64,000 nucleotides of DNA from Microcebus murinus (taxonomy: Eukaryota > Chordata > Mammalia > Primates > Cheirogaleidae): contig NC_134117.1 in assembly GCF_040939455.1 (NCBI RefSeq), forward strand, positions 65,928,501 to 65,992,500, given 5' to 3'. The notes under the pieces are model-generated. The model was given only the letters and a program-made list of their open reading frames with translations, was not told where the DNA came from and did not search any database. Shown piece after piece: positions 49,211 to 60,115 of this stretch. The translations under genes were made by a program, and so were the position numbers. How positions within the stretch are numbered: position 1 is the first letter of the stretch; every line of letters starts with the position of its first letter.

Positions 49211-49792
49211 GCAAAAGAAATACACTAATTCCTTATTTGTCACCACACTGCTAACTTTCCTTTTTAGCCTCTATCCTTTAATGTCATTTAGATTCCTTAT
49301 TTTGTTCTATTAGAAAAAGCAATGCTCTGACCTAGTGGAATTTTAGTAAGTTATGGTGAATCAATAAATACATCAATTGTATGCCTGCTCAAGGCCCAAG
49401 TATTTCTTCTTTAGAATATATCTGATCTCTGATAGGTTACACTATTGTTACAGACCACTTTGTAATCCCTAGGGAGAGGGAGCCAATGAGTTCTTCGATT
49501 TTTTTCCAAAAGTATATTGAGGAAAAGCATGAACTGAAACCTGCTGTATCTAACTCCATCTCCTGCCCAGCTGGGCTACTCTCTCAAGAAGTGCAAGTCC
49601 ACTGTTCCGTTTCTAATCCTGTGATGTGTCACTCACATTGGCCACCCTGGCACTACTCTCCCATCCAAACCCTACCCATTTATCACATCCCTGTTCATGG
49701 AATGATCACTCCAGCACCGTTGACCAACATCCTCTAATACCGCAGGGTATAGTTGTCTTAGCTAGTGACAAAGCATGGGTGTTGAAGCTCGG
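49211..49792. other. Spacer, nothing assigned
   Basis: About 580 bases. A plus frame at 49486-49737 has no known domain. Confidence 0.3.
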
Positions 49793-50040
49793 TTAACCCT
49801 TTGCACTCGCTTGCTTTTTTATCAATTCCTTTATTCTACTCGGGATTTAATTTTTTAAATACCCCAGATTTTACAAAGCACGGCAGTAGAATAAAAAACC
49901 GGACTTTCTTTTCATACAAACTTATTTATTTTGATTTTTTTATATTTCAAATTATTGATACATTCAAAGAGTAATTTTAATCTCTATAATTTTTGCTAAC
50001 CTTGTCGAGTCACACTCGACATCCGAGTACTGTGTTTGAA
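49793..50040 (-). mobile_element. piggyBac-type MITE 3 (CCCTTTGCACTCG family)
   Basis: Left end TTAA at 49793-49796 followed by CCCTTTGCACTCG, which fits the terminal repeat I recall for the piggyBac family of mouse lemur. Near the right end an inverted repeat GTCGAGT-CAC-ACTCGAC lies at 50004-50020. Exactly 16 nt further is TGAA (50037-50040), read as a decayed TTAA. The right terminal repeat is degraded but keeps the complement of ACTCG in register. No coding capacity, about 250 bp. It directly adjoins Tigger copy B. Confidence 0.75.
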
Positions 50041-50053
50041 TTCCATCGACAGA

Positions 50054-51228
50054 CAGTCATGCACCACATACGATGTTTCAGTCAATGAAGGACCATGCCT
50101 ATGATGGTCCCATGAGATTATAAGGAAGCTGAAAATTCCTATTGCCTAGTGACTCAGCCTTTTCAATGATGCAATGCAACATATTACTCACGTTTGGGGT
50201 AGTGCTGATGTAAACTAACCTACTGCATTGCCAGTCTATAAAGGTATAGCACATCCAATTATGTATAGTATATACTGCTTGATAATGATAATAAACAATT
50301 ATGTTACTAGTTTATGTATTTGCTATACTTTTTAATCATTATTTTACAGTGTACTCCTTCTACTAATAAAAAAAATAAGTTAACTATAAAATAGCCTCAG
50401 GCAGCTCCTTCAGGAGGTGTTCCAGAAGAAGGCATTGTTATCATAGGAGATGACAGCTCCATGTGTCTTTTTGCCCCTGAAGATCTTCCAGTGGGACAAG
50501 ATGTGGAGGTGGAAGACAGTGACATTGATGATCCTGAGCCCCGAGGAGGCCTAGGCTAGTGTGTGTGTGTCTTAGTCTTTAACAAAAGAGTTTAAAAAGT
50601 AAAAAATAAATTAAAAATAGAAAAAAGCTTATAGAATAAGGATGTAAAGAAGGAAATATTTCTGTACAGCTGTACAATATGTTTATGTTTTGAGCTAAAT
50701 GTTAGTATAAAAGAGGCAAGAAGTTAAAAACATTTAAAAACTTTGTAAAGTGAAAAAGCTATAGTAAGCTAAGGTTAATTTATTATTGAAGAAATTTTTA
50801 TATAAATTCAGTGTAGCCTAAATGCACAGTGCTTATAACGTTTACAGTAGTGTGCAATAATATCCTAGGCCTTCACATTCACTCACTGACTCACCCAGTT
50901 CTGCAAGCTCCATTCATGGCAACTGCCCTATACGGATGTACCATATTTTTGTCTTTTATATCATATTTTTTCTGTGTCATTTTCTAAGTTTAGATACACA
51001 AATAATTACCACTGTGTTACAATTGGCTACAGTTGCCTGTATTCGTGACAGTAATCTGCTATATAGGATTGTATCCTAGGAGCAACAGGTCTTACCATAT
51101 AGCCTGTGTGTGTAGTAAGCTGTGCCATCTAGGCTTGTGTAAGTACACTCTGTGATGTTGGCACAGTGATGAAGTTGCCTAAGGATGCATTTCTTAGAAC
51201 ACATCCCATTGTTAAGTGATGCATGACT
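50054..51228 (+). mobile_element. Tigger-type DNA transposon, copy B, internally deleted but with both ends
   Basis: Complete termini: CAGTCATGCACCAC at the left and the complement of CAGTCATGCATCAC at the right, followed by the TA target (51229-51230). The left TA has become GA. Around 50403-50556 the plus strand encodes an acidic transposase C-terminus (GIVIIGDDSS, APEDLPVGQDVEVEDSDI) ending at a stop. The DNA-binding and DDE catalytic parts are absent, so it was a non-autonomous derivative. It is in opposite orientation to copy A at 1231-2514. Confidence 0.82.
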
Positions 51229-51436
51229 GTATATATAATCTGTAAGGTGCTGTCTCTAAACAAATATCCATTCTTTCTCAGTTGTCTTTATTCTCCTCCA
51301 TTATTTCTGTATTAGGCAGGAATACTTTAGTTGTGAGTGAAATAGACCTTACCCAAACCAGTTTAGGTTAAAAAGAAATAGGGGTGGGATTTAGTAGTTT
51401 CTGTAAGTGGGAAGCCAAGAGGTAGAATTGACTCAG
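51229..51436. other. Short spacer
   Basis: Nothing recognised. Confidence 0.3.
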
Positions 51437-51800
51437 GAATACTGCTCAGCCATAACGAAGAAATGAAATAATGTCTTTTGCAGCAACTTGGATAGGTCTG
51501 GGGGCCATTACCTTAAGTGAAGCGACTCAGGAACAGAAAACCAAATGCTGCATGTTCTCGCTTGTAAGTGGGAGCTAAACTGTGGGTACACAGGGGCACA
51601 TAGAGTGACAATAGACACTGGAGACTCAAAAGGCAGGAGGATAGGAGGAGGGGGAAGGAAGAAAAGTTACCTATGAGATACAGTGTACATGAATGCACTG
51701 AATGCCCAGACTTTACCACTATACAATAGAGCCATGTAACAACGTTTCATTTGGATCCCCTAAATCTATTGAAATAAAAATAATAAATAAATAACAATAT
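51437..51800 (+). mobile_element. L1 3' end on the plus strand
   Basis: 5'-truncated L1 ending in an A-rich tail. Starts with the end of ORF2/3'UTR ('ACTGCTCAGCCATAACGAAG') and continues with 'GTTCTCGCTTGTAAGTGGGA', ending with AATAAAAATAATAAATAAAT. It is one of only two plus-strand L1 pieces in the window. Confidence 0.85.
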
Positions 51801-52527
51801 CAAAATATCACCAGGAAAGATAATCAAAAACTCGAAAACATTATGAGGATACTGAGCTTTCTTTTTCCATCTTTCTGCTGTGCTACCTCTGGGTTTTTTC
51901 TCAGGGAGGCATTTTCTGCGTTGTGGCAAAGTTGGTCCCCTGCATCTCCAGGCTTCTAACTATTAATAACTAACCCAACTACAGGCAGCAGAAATTCTCT
52001 TTCCCCCCAGAATGCCACCAACAGTTCTAAAGTTTGATCTGGAAAAGTGTTTATCAAGCTGTGTGTTGCCTGGCCAGCTCTGACCTCTGACTCACATCAG
52101 ATCAGGCCTGACTTGAAGACCTTCACTTTGATCTGAGGATGTTCCTGTTAAAACATGCAGAACCAGAGTGTGGGTGAGGAAGAATTTTCAAAGGAAAATC
52201 ATGGCTCTCACAGTAAAAGAGAAGGAACTTAGTGCTTGGCAGACAAATAGCAGATGACCAGTGTAATGACTTTATTAAACTTTGACCAATTAGTGCTCCG
52301 GGGCAACATTTGGAGGCATTTGATCTCTAGACTTAATGCACAAGCTTTGCTTTCTGTTTTCTCTTATTTCCTTTATTTAGGACTTTCTTTCCTCCCAGAC
52401 TGGAAACTTCACAAGGACTGTGCCTCCTCTGGGAAACATGCAATGTGTTCAGAATGAACAATACTTGTTTGACACCAAATGTAGCTGTAGGTGCTCCTCC
52501 TATGTTGCCAGTGGCACCATCATCACT
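51801..52527. other. Spacer, nothing assigned
   Basis: About 730 bases without a recognised gene or repeat. Confidence 0.3.
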
Positions 52528-52624
52528 CTCCTCCTCCTCCTCATCAAGATAATCATCATCACTGTCACCAGTGTCACCATCACTATAATAGACATCATCA
52601 TCATCATTATTTTCATTGTCGTCG

Positions 52625-52663
<39 letters not shown>
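52528..52663. repeat. (ATC)n trinucleotide repeat
   Basis: Imperfect at the left, then about 15 pure CAT/ATC units at 52618-52663. It generates artificial poly-Asp, poly-His, poly-Ile and poly-Met frames on the two strands. Confidence 0.97.
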
Positions 52664-52664
<1 letters not shown>

Positions 52665-52665
<1 letters not shown>

Positions 52666-52890
52666 CACCCATTTCTTGAGTACTTAGCCTGTGTCAGGCC
52701 CTGCATAAATGCCTTTAAACATTGTTTCATTTTACCTTCACAATGGGGCAGGTTTCTTTTTCCTTTATTTTACAAATGAAAAACATGGGGCTGAGGTCAC
52801 AGTACATAGAGCAGGATTTGGGTTGCATTTGCCTGACTCCAAATTCCTTGCACTTAACTACTATGCTACATCCCCTAAAAGCATTTTAAT
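52665..52890 (-). mobile_element. MIR SINE
   Basis: Reverse MIR ('TTTCTTGAGTACTTAGCCTG', 'TTATTTTACAAATGAAAAAC', 'CTTGCACTTAACTACTATGC'), nearly full length and interrupted only by small indels. Confidence 0.8.
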
Positions 52891-52947
52891 ACTAATAGTT
52901 TACCAAATATTAAATATTAAGATTATTTGTTTTCCCTGTTTCTGGAG

Positions 52948-53112
52948 CACTGTTACTCGACATATGGTCCAAGGACCACCTATAACAAAATCACTCTGGG
53001 TTGCATGTTAAAAATTCAGATTCCTGAGCCTTGTCTAGCAATACCAAATCATAATCTCTGAGATAAATGGTACGTCTCTCACACGATTCTTGCTATAGTC
53101 TGAGAACCATCG
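52948..53112 (+). mobile_element. MER5A-like hAT MITE
   Basis: Ends CACTGTTACTCGAC and GAGAACCATCG form the CAGTGGTTCTCAA-type inverted repeat. Interior 'AAAATCACTCTGGGTTGCAT' and 'TCATAATCTCTGAGATAAAT' fit MER5A. Flanking 8-mers TTCTGGAG and TTCAGGGA may be a decayed target duplication. Confidence 0.85.
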
Positions 53113-53369
53113 TTCAGGGAACAGGAGGATGTCCCAGCTCCATGGTTTTCCTCAGCCCTTTGGTCACTTCCTCAGGTGGTTCACATGATAGCCATAACTT
53201 TTATAGCCTCAGCTACAGGGAATATGGTGAAATCAAAGGAAATCTACTGGAGAAGGGGGAAGTCAGGAACAGGGATGGACTAGGTCAGGAGAAACAATAC
53301 GACTGTAAAGTTCAAGCTGGTGTCTACAGGGTGTGGGAAACTCCAGCTCATCTAGAAAAGCTCCAAATT
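53113..53369. other. Short spacer
   Basis: Nothing recognised. It is part of a long plus frame (53067-53483) that spans MER5A, this spacer and L2, so that frame is not a gene. Confidence 0.35.
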
Positions 53370-53640
53370 AGCGCAGCAATTGGCATAACTGTCCCCTTCC
53401 CGTCCTTCAGTGCAGATGTAATTTCTTCTACTGTATTTCACCATCCTTACTATTTTCTTCATAGCATTTATACAAATCCGTAATTGTTTATTTATTTGCC
53501 AATGTGTTATTTGTCTACCTGTTTGGTTGGAGTGTAACATTCACGAGGGCAGGGGCTTTGACTTCGCTGAGGAAAATCAGAAGTCTCATGGAATTCACGT
53601 AGCCTAGCACATGCCTGGCATCTTGAAGATACGCAAAAAT
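53370..53640 (+). mobile_element. LINE-2 3' end
   Basis: Forward L2: 'TTTTCTTCATAGCATTTATA', 'TTTATTTATTTGCCAATGTG', 'TTCACGAGGGCAGGGGCTTT', 'AGCACATGCCTGGCATCTTG'. Confidence 0.8.
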
Positions 53641-54724
53641 ACTTGCCAAAAGTATGCATCAGTAATCTAGGGAGAGAGGCATGGCTGCAGCAACCTCCTG
53701 TTAGCGACCCCGAGGCTGACACAGGATGGTGCAGAGGATTGAATTGCTTTGCCTTGTTTGAAGTCATGCCTCAGCGACCACCTGAGAGTATCAGAACAAC
53801 CGAGTGGGTGGGATCCAGGGCAGGGCTCTGACCCAAGCAGAGGTCTGAACCAAGTCAGAGGCTAGGTTAGGGAAATATAATAGTGATTGAGGGGAAAATA
53901 AAACAACCACATATTAATTTTTCAGTAGTATCAGCAATTTTCTAGAAATACAGTGAATTATTAAAAATAAAGTATTTGTACCACAATAAAAAAAAATAAA
54001 CCTGATTGGCCCAGCCTACTAGACTCTGGATTTAGGTAAAATTTCCTTGTACCCATGACTGGCATAGGCTGTGCCTACATATTCTGTTAGCCTGGATCAG
54101 GACAGAGCCAGAAGTGGGTAGCTGTCAGTGTGGACCTATAGGACAACGTTCTCAACCGTGAAGCCTCCTCAAAGTCACCCTTTTCCCTGGGAGTAGAGGT
54201 CTAGGAAAGCAAAATAGATCATTTTATCCCCAAATAACTAATATCTTGCTATGTGTCATGGGTAGTGCATATAGAGGCAAAGGACATAGGAAGACCAAAG
54301 AAACTTTTGATAAATTCATGTTTGCTATCTCTGATTGATGTGAACTGGGGATATTTGGGAATATTCCTAACATCACATGCTGACCCGGAGGAGGCCTTTC
54401 TGCCCTATTAGGGGTTGTCTCTTGAGATGTTTGGGGCTCTTGACGCAAATGATGAGGCATTTCTTTAGGCAATAGTGATACTCTTTTACATTTGGTGACG
54501 GAATTTTCTTCCTCCTTCTTTGGAGCTTTTCATGCCCCTGCCTCCTGCTCTTGGTGAGGATCCTTGGAGCAGGTTGTATAAAAGAATTTCCTTGGCCCTG
54601 AAACATCTTTCACAAATGCTGAAAGACCACATCAGGTGTTTCTTGTCTTCTTGTCTCAGCAATGGAATTTTGAAAGGCTTTAATTCTGCCTCTCATTTCT
54701 AATTTTTCTCTGCTTCTAAAAATT
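53641..54724. other. Spacer, nothing assigned
   Basis: About 1.1 kb. Frames at 53643-53831 (plus), 54224-54472 and 54373-54606 (minus) lack recognisable domains. Confidence 0.3.
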
Positions 54725-55200
54725 TATTGGTGGAGCTTTTCAATGTAAAATGAATACATGCCTGTTAAAAATAATTTGGAAAATATAGCAAATTAGAGAG
54801 ACAAAAATAATGTCAGTGATCCTATACCCCAAAACAATTACTGCTAATATTTTGGCTTATTACTGTCCTACAATTTTATTATGAATAGCTTTTAAAATTT
54901 TTTGTTTGTTTTACATAGTAGCAATCATGCTTTATATGCAATTTTGTATCCCTAAGTATAAAATTATAATGATAACACAGCAGAAGCTTTTCCCCATGTT
55001 AATACAAGCAGTTCATAAATATCAATTATGTGTAAGACTGTTGATTTAATCATTTCTTTACTATTGGACATTTAAGTTGTTTGCAATTTTTGAATAATGC
55101 TGTCATGAACATCTTTGTAATTAAAACATTTCCCACATTGAGGAACTTTTTACCTAGTGTAGATTTCATGGAAGTAGAGCTACTATATTCGTGTATATAA
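54725..55200 (-). mobile_element. L1M-type 3' region, diverged
   Basis: Reverse old L1 3' sequence ('GTGATCCTATACCCCAAAAC', 'TACTATTGGACATTTAAGTT', 'AATAATGCTGTCATGAACAT', 'TTTCATGGAAGTAGAGCTAC'). A similar piece is at 58185-58640. Confidence 0.55.
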
Positions 55201-55682
55201 ATCACTCTTGCCAGTCGGGAGCTGGCAAGGCAACTGTGCAAATTACAAAAAGGCACATGGGACTTTCCACCAGATAGGGACTTCCATCTACAGGAAAATT
55301 GCCTAAATAACCATACACACAGTGCTTGCAAGGTGAATGATGCCCCTTGGAGTTGTACAAAGCACAACTTGCATGACCATCAATGGAAGAACTGATGTAA
55401 ATACTTCTAAGATTCCAAATTGACTTCCCAGATTTTTATAGTAATTTATTCTCTTAACAGAATGTATAAGTGAGCCATTTTATCTCACCTTGGTATGGAG
55501 AATTATTTTATTTTTATTTATTTATATTTTAGCATATTATGGGGGTATGGCACCTTACTTATCTATTTATATTTATTTAGATGATTAATGAGGTTTAAGA
55601 TAGTCAATGTGTTTGTCTCCTCTTTCTCTGAAAAACAAAACAACTCTAACAAGAGATAGGATTTTTTTTTCTTTTCCAACAA
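55201..55682. other. Spacer with a short L1 3' stub
   Basis: Mostly unassigned. 55506-55548 holds a tiny reverse L1 3' end (TTTAGCATATTATGGGGGTA), the same lineage-type signature as at 1850 and 8790, probably a severely truncated insertion. A polypyrimidine run lies at 55660-55678. Confidence 0.5.
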
Positions 55683-56130
55683 AGAAAAGCTAAGCAGAAG
55701 TTGATAACTGAGGCCAGATCTGGCTCCCAACTAGACAGAAGGTGTTTCGTGGCTCGTACCCAAGACTTGTACTTTCTGTCTCCGTGGCTGGGGAAGCATG
55801 TAATTGGCTCTTGCTGCTTTTAGCCTTCCCTTCTGAGAAGAACCTCTCTGGCTCTTCCATGTCACGTCTGGGCTTCTTCAGGGACGATGGTGACCTCCTC
55901 GGAGGCGGAGGGGACTCGGCGCGATCTGACCTAATGGAAACCTCACCCACCAAAGTGGATTCTGAGAGAGAAAGCCCTGCGCCCTGCCCTCGGAGCCACC
56001 TGCTGAGCCAGAAGGCCACATGGTCTGCCTGGGATTCTTTCTCGAAGCCCTCGCCCTGCATCAAAGCTGGGTCAGTGCCTCTGTCTCCACACGGTGATGT
56101 CTTCATTCCTGGAGCCCATGCTTAGAATTT
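55683..56130. other. CpG-bearing block with long frames on both strands, unidentified
   Basis: Two of the longer non-repeat frames in the window overlap here: plus 55742-56125 (127 codons from a GTG, open from 55712) and minus 55690-56106 (138 codons). Neither product matches a family I know. The plus product is Ser/Gly-rich in the middle (GGGGDSARSDLMETSPTK). CpG content around 55880-55930 is high for this window. It could be a conserved exon, a regulatory element or an old retropseudogene. I do not call a gene. Confidence 0.35.
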
Positions 56131-56149
56131 ATTCCTCTGACTGATGTTT

Positions 56150-56430
56150 ATGAGTTCCCTTGGTGTGTCAGTAACTGCTCTAGGCACTGCAGATAGTGAT
56201 CCATGAGAACAGACAAGTCCCCTGCCCTTGTAGAGCTCACAGGAATCGGCAAGGAAGAAAATCAACAAGTGATCAAAGAGATGAGTGAGTCAAATGTAAG
56301 AGGTCATGTGCTCAGGGGTGACTGAGGCTGGCAGGAGCTGTGGAGCCGGTGTTCAGGGAAGGCTCTTCTGAGGAGATGATGCTTGAGCTGAGACCTGAAT
56401 GACCTTATAAATGACTATAAGGTGAAAGAA
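56150..56430 (+). mobile_element. Ancient long interspersed repeat (copy 4)
   Basis: Start portion of the old repeat ('AACTGCTCTAGGCACTGCAG', 'CTTGTAGAGCTCACAGGAAT', 'TGAGCTGAGACCTGAATGAC'). Confidence 0.55.
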
Positions 56431-56454
56431 GAAAATAATATCTATTGAGACGTT

Positions 56455-56640
56455 ATCGGGGTACATTGTGAATACAATTTTATTTAACCCACATTACAAG
56501 GTGTAAGGTGCTACCTCATGCTCACAGGGATTAAATAACTTTCCCAAGGTCTTGCAGCTTATCTGGGTCACAGTGAAATTTGTCCCCAGCTGAGCATGGG
56601 TCCAAAGCTTGTGCCCTTTCCATAAGATCTCACTGCATAT
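56455..56640 (-). mobile_element. MIR SINE
   Basis: Reverse MIR ('ACTTTCCCAAGGTCTTGCAG', 'GGGTCCAAAGCTTGTGCCCT', 'AAGATCTCACTGCATATC'). The minus frame at 56494-56865 crosses it and is incidental. Confidence 0.75.
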
Positions 56641-58184
56641 CGAAGGGGGCTGATATGCAGGCCACGACTGAGTAGCTGCAGTCTTTGGGTGGTGTGGGCA
56701 CAGGTAAAGGAGGATGAGACCAAGGATAAGAATTCCATCCCTGACTGTTATCTTAAGTTCTCCATGATTATGACTGCAGTGGCTCTTGGTAGAAAATGCT
56801 GGCATGGTGGATAGAGAAATATAATTTATTGGTTTAGAAAATCTCACACCTCCAGGGAAAGTCATCCTCTACTGAGGAGATGTGTGACACATTTTCTCTT
56901 TATCATTTTGACCATCAATAGGTAGAAGACCCAAGCTGGAGCAAGGCTAGACCCTCATGGAGCCCATTCTGTTCTGGCAGCGTTGAGACTTAGGGGAACT
57001 GTTCTGGCTACAGGCTGACTCCAGGGTTCTCTTGTGTTAGAATGATCTGGAAAGGATGGGGGCAAAATAACCAGCCCAGAGACTAGCAGTGGGGTTCAAG
57101 CCTTGATCTCTTTCCTAAGTGACCTGTGTTTTTATTGACATTTTCTGATACCCAGTGCAGGAAGGAAGGTACTGGGCCCTCTCACCGGACAGGCACAGTT
57201 GCCAACATGAGAGATGGGCAGGGCTGAGATTAACTGTGCCCAGGCTCAGCAGGGTCCAGTGGAAACTTTGACAGCTTAATTGTATTTGTACTCAGTCACC
57301 CGCAGCTAATGCATCTTCCTGGCAAAGCAGGTGTCTTCCATAAGGAGCACAACGGGGCAGATTGTTATCACAAGAGCTTGCCAAGGTCTGCTCTAAATCG
57401 TCCCTGAACCAGTGATAATAATCCAAATTGCTACAAATAGACAACAATTTGCAGAAATGTGAGCCGTCCAAGGGATGCCTTTGACTTGGGGAGCAGAGGC
57501 AAATGTGTGATAAATATCAGATTCGTAGGAAAGAAATTTAAGGTTATCTTGGGGGTCAGCAACAGAGTAACTCTGAAAGATAGTGCATTGCTCCATTCTT
57601 TGAATTCCCAAGAGTTTGCTTTCCACTTCTTCAGATCATAGTTTGCAGTTTTGACAACATGCTCCAATGTATTGGACAGGTTTGCAGTCTTGGGATCTGG
57701 GCCATTTGATAGACTAATAAGCATTGGATTCCTGGATGAGCAAGACTGAAGTACAGGAGGCCATGAGGTTTTGATCCTGTCTGCCATCAGGGATGTGCAA
57801 CAGAGGCTGAAACTGAAGGTCCCCTGGAAAAGAACATATTGGGAAGAGTCTGGTGTCATTTGGTGTCACTCTCTTTAGTCCAGAATTTATTGAGTATTCA
57901 GACTCTGTTCTGGGCTCTGTGGCTGCGAAATAGTAAAATACTGTTCAGATTCTGAGGGTTTAGTGAGCTAGATGTGGGGAGCACTTGCCTGGGGGGCAGG
58001 CAGCCAGCAATGCACAGCCACCTCCTGCCCGCCAAATCTCTGGGGCTGGGGTCTTTGACAGGTCAGGAAGAGAGGAAAGGAGAAAGTAAAGGTCTTCCTT
58101 TTCTCCTCTCCTCTCCTTGAGTTCTTATGCTTTCATTTCTTTCCTTTTCCTTTTTCGTGCTTTCATCTTCTTTCCTTTTAGGCT
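56641..58184. other. Spacer with one unexplained 142-codon minus frame
   Basis: The minus frame at 57431-57859 begins MTPDSSQYVLFQGTFSFSLC and is the second longest frame outside repeats. I do not recognise it, and a second minus frame (57393-57626) overlaps it. No splice or poly(A) structure that I can support. The remainder is ordinary spacer. Confidence 0.3.
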
Positions 58185-58640
58185 ATTGTTTCATTTTAAA
58201 AAGTCTTTATTTTATAAAATTTAGAAAATTAACAAAAGGAAAGAGGAGAAATGTTGTTCATAATCTTACTATCCAAAGACAAGTAATAATAATATTTGAG
58301 CCAATTTTTTTCAGTTTTGTACTCTGCCTAGTTACTTTTTCCTAATTATGATTTTTTATTTGCATTTTATTTCACATTATGTGTTATTACTAACTTTTTA
58401 TAAACAACTTTAATGGTTACATAATAGTCCAACAGATGGGAATAATATAAATTACTTAGCAATTCCCTTATTGTTGAACATTTAGAGTTTTTCAACATTC
58501 ATTTTCATAAATAAGTAACAGTACAATAAACATCTCTGCAAATAAGTACTTCTTTGTGTTTAAAAATAGTTCCTGAACATGGAGTCCTAGAAGTGTAATT
58601 ACTACATCAAAGTATGTAAATATTCCTGATACTTTCTTTT
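58185..58640 (-). mobile_element. L1M-type 3' region, diverged
   Basis: Reverse old L1 3' sequence ('TTAATGGTTACATAATAGTC', 'CCTTATTGTTGAACATTTAG', 'GAGTCCTAGAAGTGTAATTA'). Confidence 0.55.
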
Positions 58641-58669
58641 TTTCCTTACCTCCTTTTTTCCTTCCTTTC

Positions 58670-59000
58670 TTTCAATAAGAATTGTATATATTTAAGAAAT
58701 ATAACATGATGCTTGATATATATCATATATATGTACTTTGTATAAATATTAATGTATTAAGTATATATTAAGTATATATACAAACAGTACATATGTATAA
58801 TAAAATGATTACTATAGTCAGGCTAATTAATATACCCGTCTCTTCCATCTCTACCTTTGTATGTGTGTGTGGTGTGAACACCTGAAATCTATTCTCTTAG
58901 CAAATTCCCAGTATACAATACAGTCTCATTAACTACATTTTTCATGCTGTATATTAGATCTCTAAACTTATTCATCCTACATAACTGTAACTTTGTTTTC
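58670..59000 (-). mobile_element. L1M 3'UTR fragment
   Basis: Reverse L1 3'UTR, partly overgrown with TATATA repeats ('ATAGTCAGGCTAATTAATAT', 'CCAGTATACAATACAGTCTC', 'TATTCATCCTACATAACTGT'). Confidence 0.65.
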
Positions 59001-59929
59001 TTTCACCTAATTTTCTTAATATATTAATCACAAGAGGAGTGTGTGTGCATGTGTGTGTGTGTAAATAAATTGTTTTCTGAAAGGGTCATATAAATTCACA
59101 CATCTAAACCCATTTTGCTAAATTTTTTATAGTACATTAAATAATTACCACCACCATGAGGACAACAACAAGCTTTACTAATTATAACAAATATGATTTT
59201 TATATTGGCAAATAAATGAGATATTCTTCAAGGACATTCTGAGGTCAAAATACACCTGGGAACTGAATGTGTTTGTGAGTCAACAGCTTGCAGAAGCCTG
59301 GTCTGGTAGGAACCTGGTGCTACAGCAGGGACTCTGGCCTGTCACCCACAGAAGTATAGGATCTGGTGGTCAGAAACAGAGCATGGTGCTCTTAAGATTG
59401 GACACAGGATGAACAGATGGCATCTACATTAATTCCCAGCCTGTCATGTAATACCACTTTAAAGAACACAGAAATACAGAAATTATCCCTAGTTTTATAC
59501 TCAGATAATCAAATAGTTATAAAGCTTATAAATTATAAGCCACAGTAGCAATTTTAGGTATATTAAGTTCTGGGACCCTAGAAAGTTCATGCCAATAAAA
59601 GCATAAATAATACATTTATTTATATTTATGTCTATATTAATGATATATTAAAAGTATTTAGTTGTACTATAAGTACAGATATATACATATGTGTTAAAGA
59701 GAGCCTTTCTTTCATATGTTGTAAATTATATACTAAAATATTTAATTATATTATAATTACAAATATATTTATAGAGAGAGGGGGGTGGGGAATGTGAGCT
59801 CTTTTTCTGCTGAAGTCTTCCCAGTTTTCTATTCGATTATGTTTATCAGGACCGTTGGAAATACTCCGTAACTAAGACTGCATTACAGTGTCTGGGAACC
59901 TCATCTGAGTTTAACTGCCACCGCCACAA
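59001..59929. other. AT-rich spacer, nothing assigned
   Basis: About 930 bases, AT-rich with TATA-type low complexity at 59600-59775 and a GA/G run (GAGAGAGGGGGGTGGGG) near 59780. No gene recognised. Confidence 0.3.
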
Positions 59930-60115
59930 TAGCAAAACAGCAGCTAACTTTCATTGCTTACTATATACTGGATACTGTGCTGAGTGTTTACACGTTTCCC
60001 ATTTAATCGTCTCAGCAATTCAGTGACATTGATATTATCCCCACTTTACAGATGAGGTGACTGGGACCTTGAGAGGCTAAATGACTTATCTAAGCTCACA
60101 CAGTGAGTAAACTGG
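59930..60115 (-). mobile_element. MIR SINE
   Basis: Reverse MIR, well matched ('GGATACTGTGCTGAGTGTTT', 'TATCCCCACTTTACAGATGA', 'CTAAGCTCACACAGTGAGTA'). Confidence 0.88.

Noticed and set aside
52333..52779. Frames with poly-Asp, poly-Met, poly-Ile or poly-His tracts on both strands
   Set aside because: They are translations of the (ATC)n repeat at 52528-52663 in different frames, with no coding structure on either side.
53067..53483. 138-codon plus-strand frame as a gene
   Set aside because: It starts inside the MER5A element and ends inside L2 sequence. A frame across two unrelated repeats is chance.
59930..60115. tRNA gene suggested by the tRNA-like part of MIR copies
   Set aside because: MIR SINEs derive from tRNA. 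No intact cloverleaf or complete A and B boxes that I can support in any copy.
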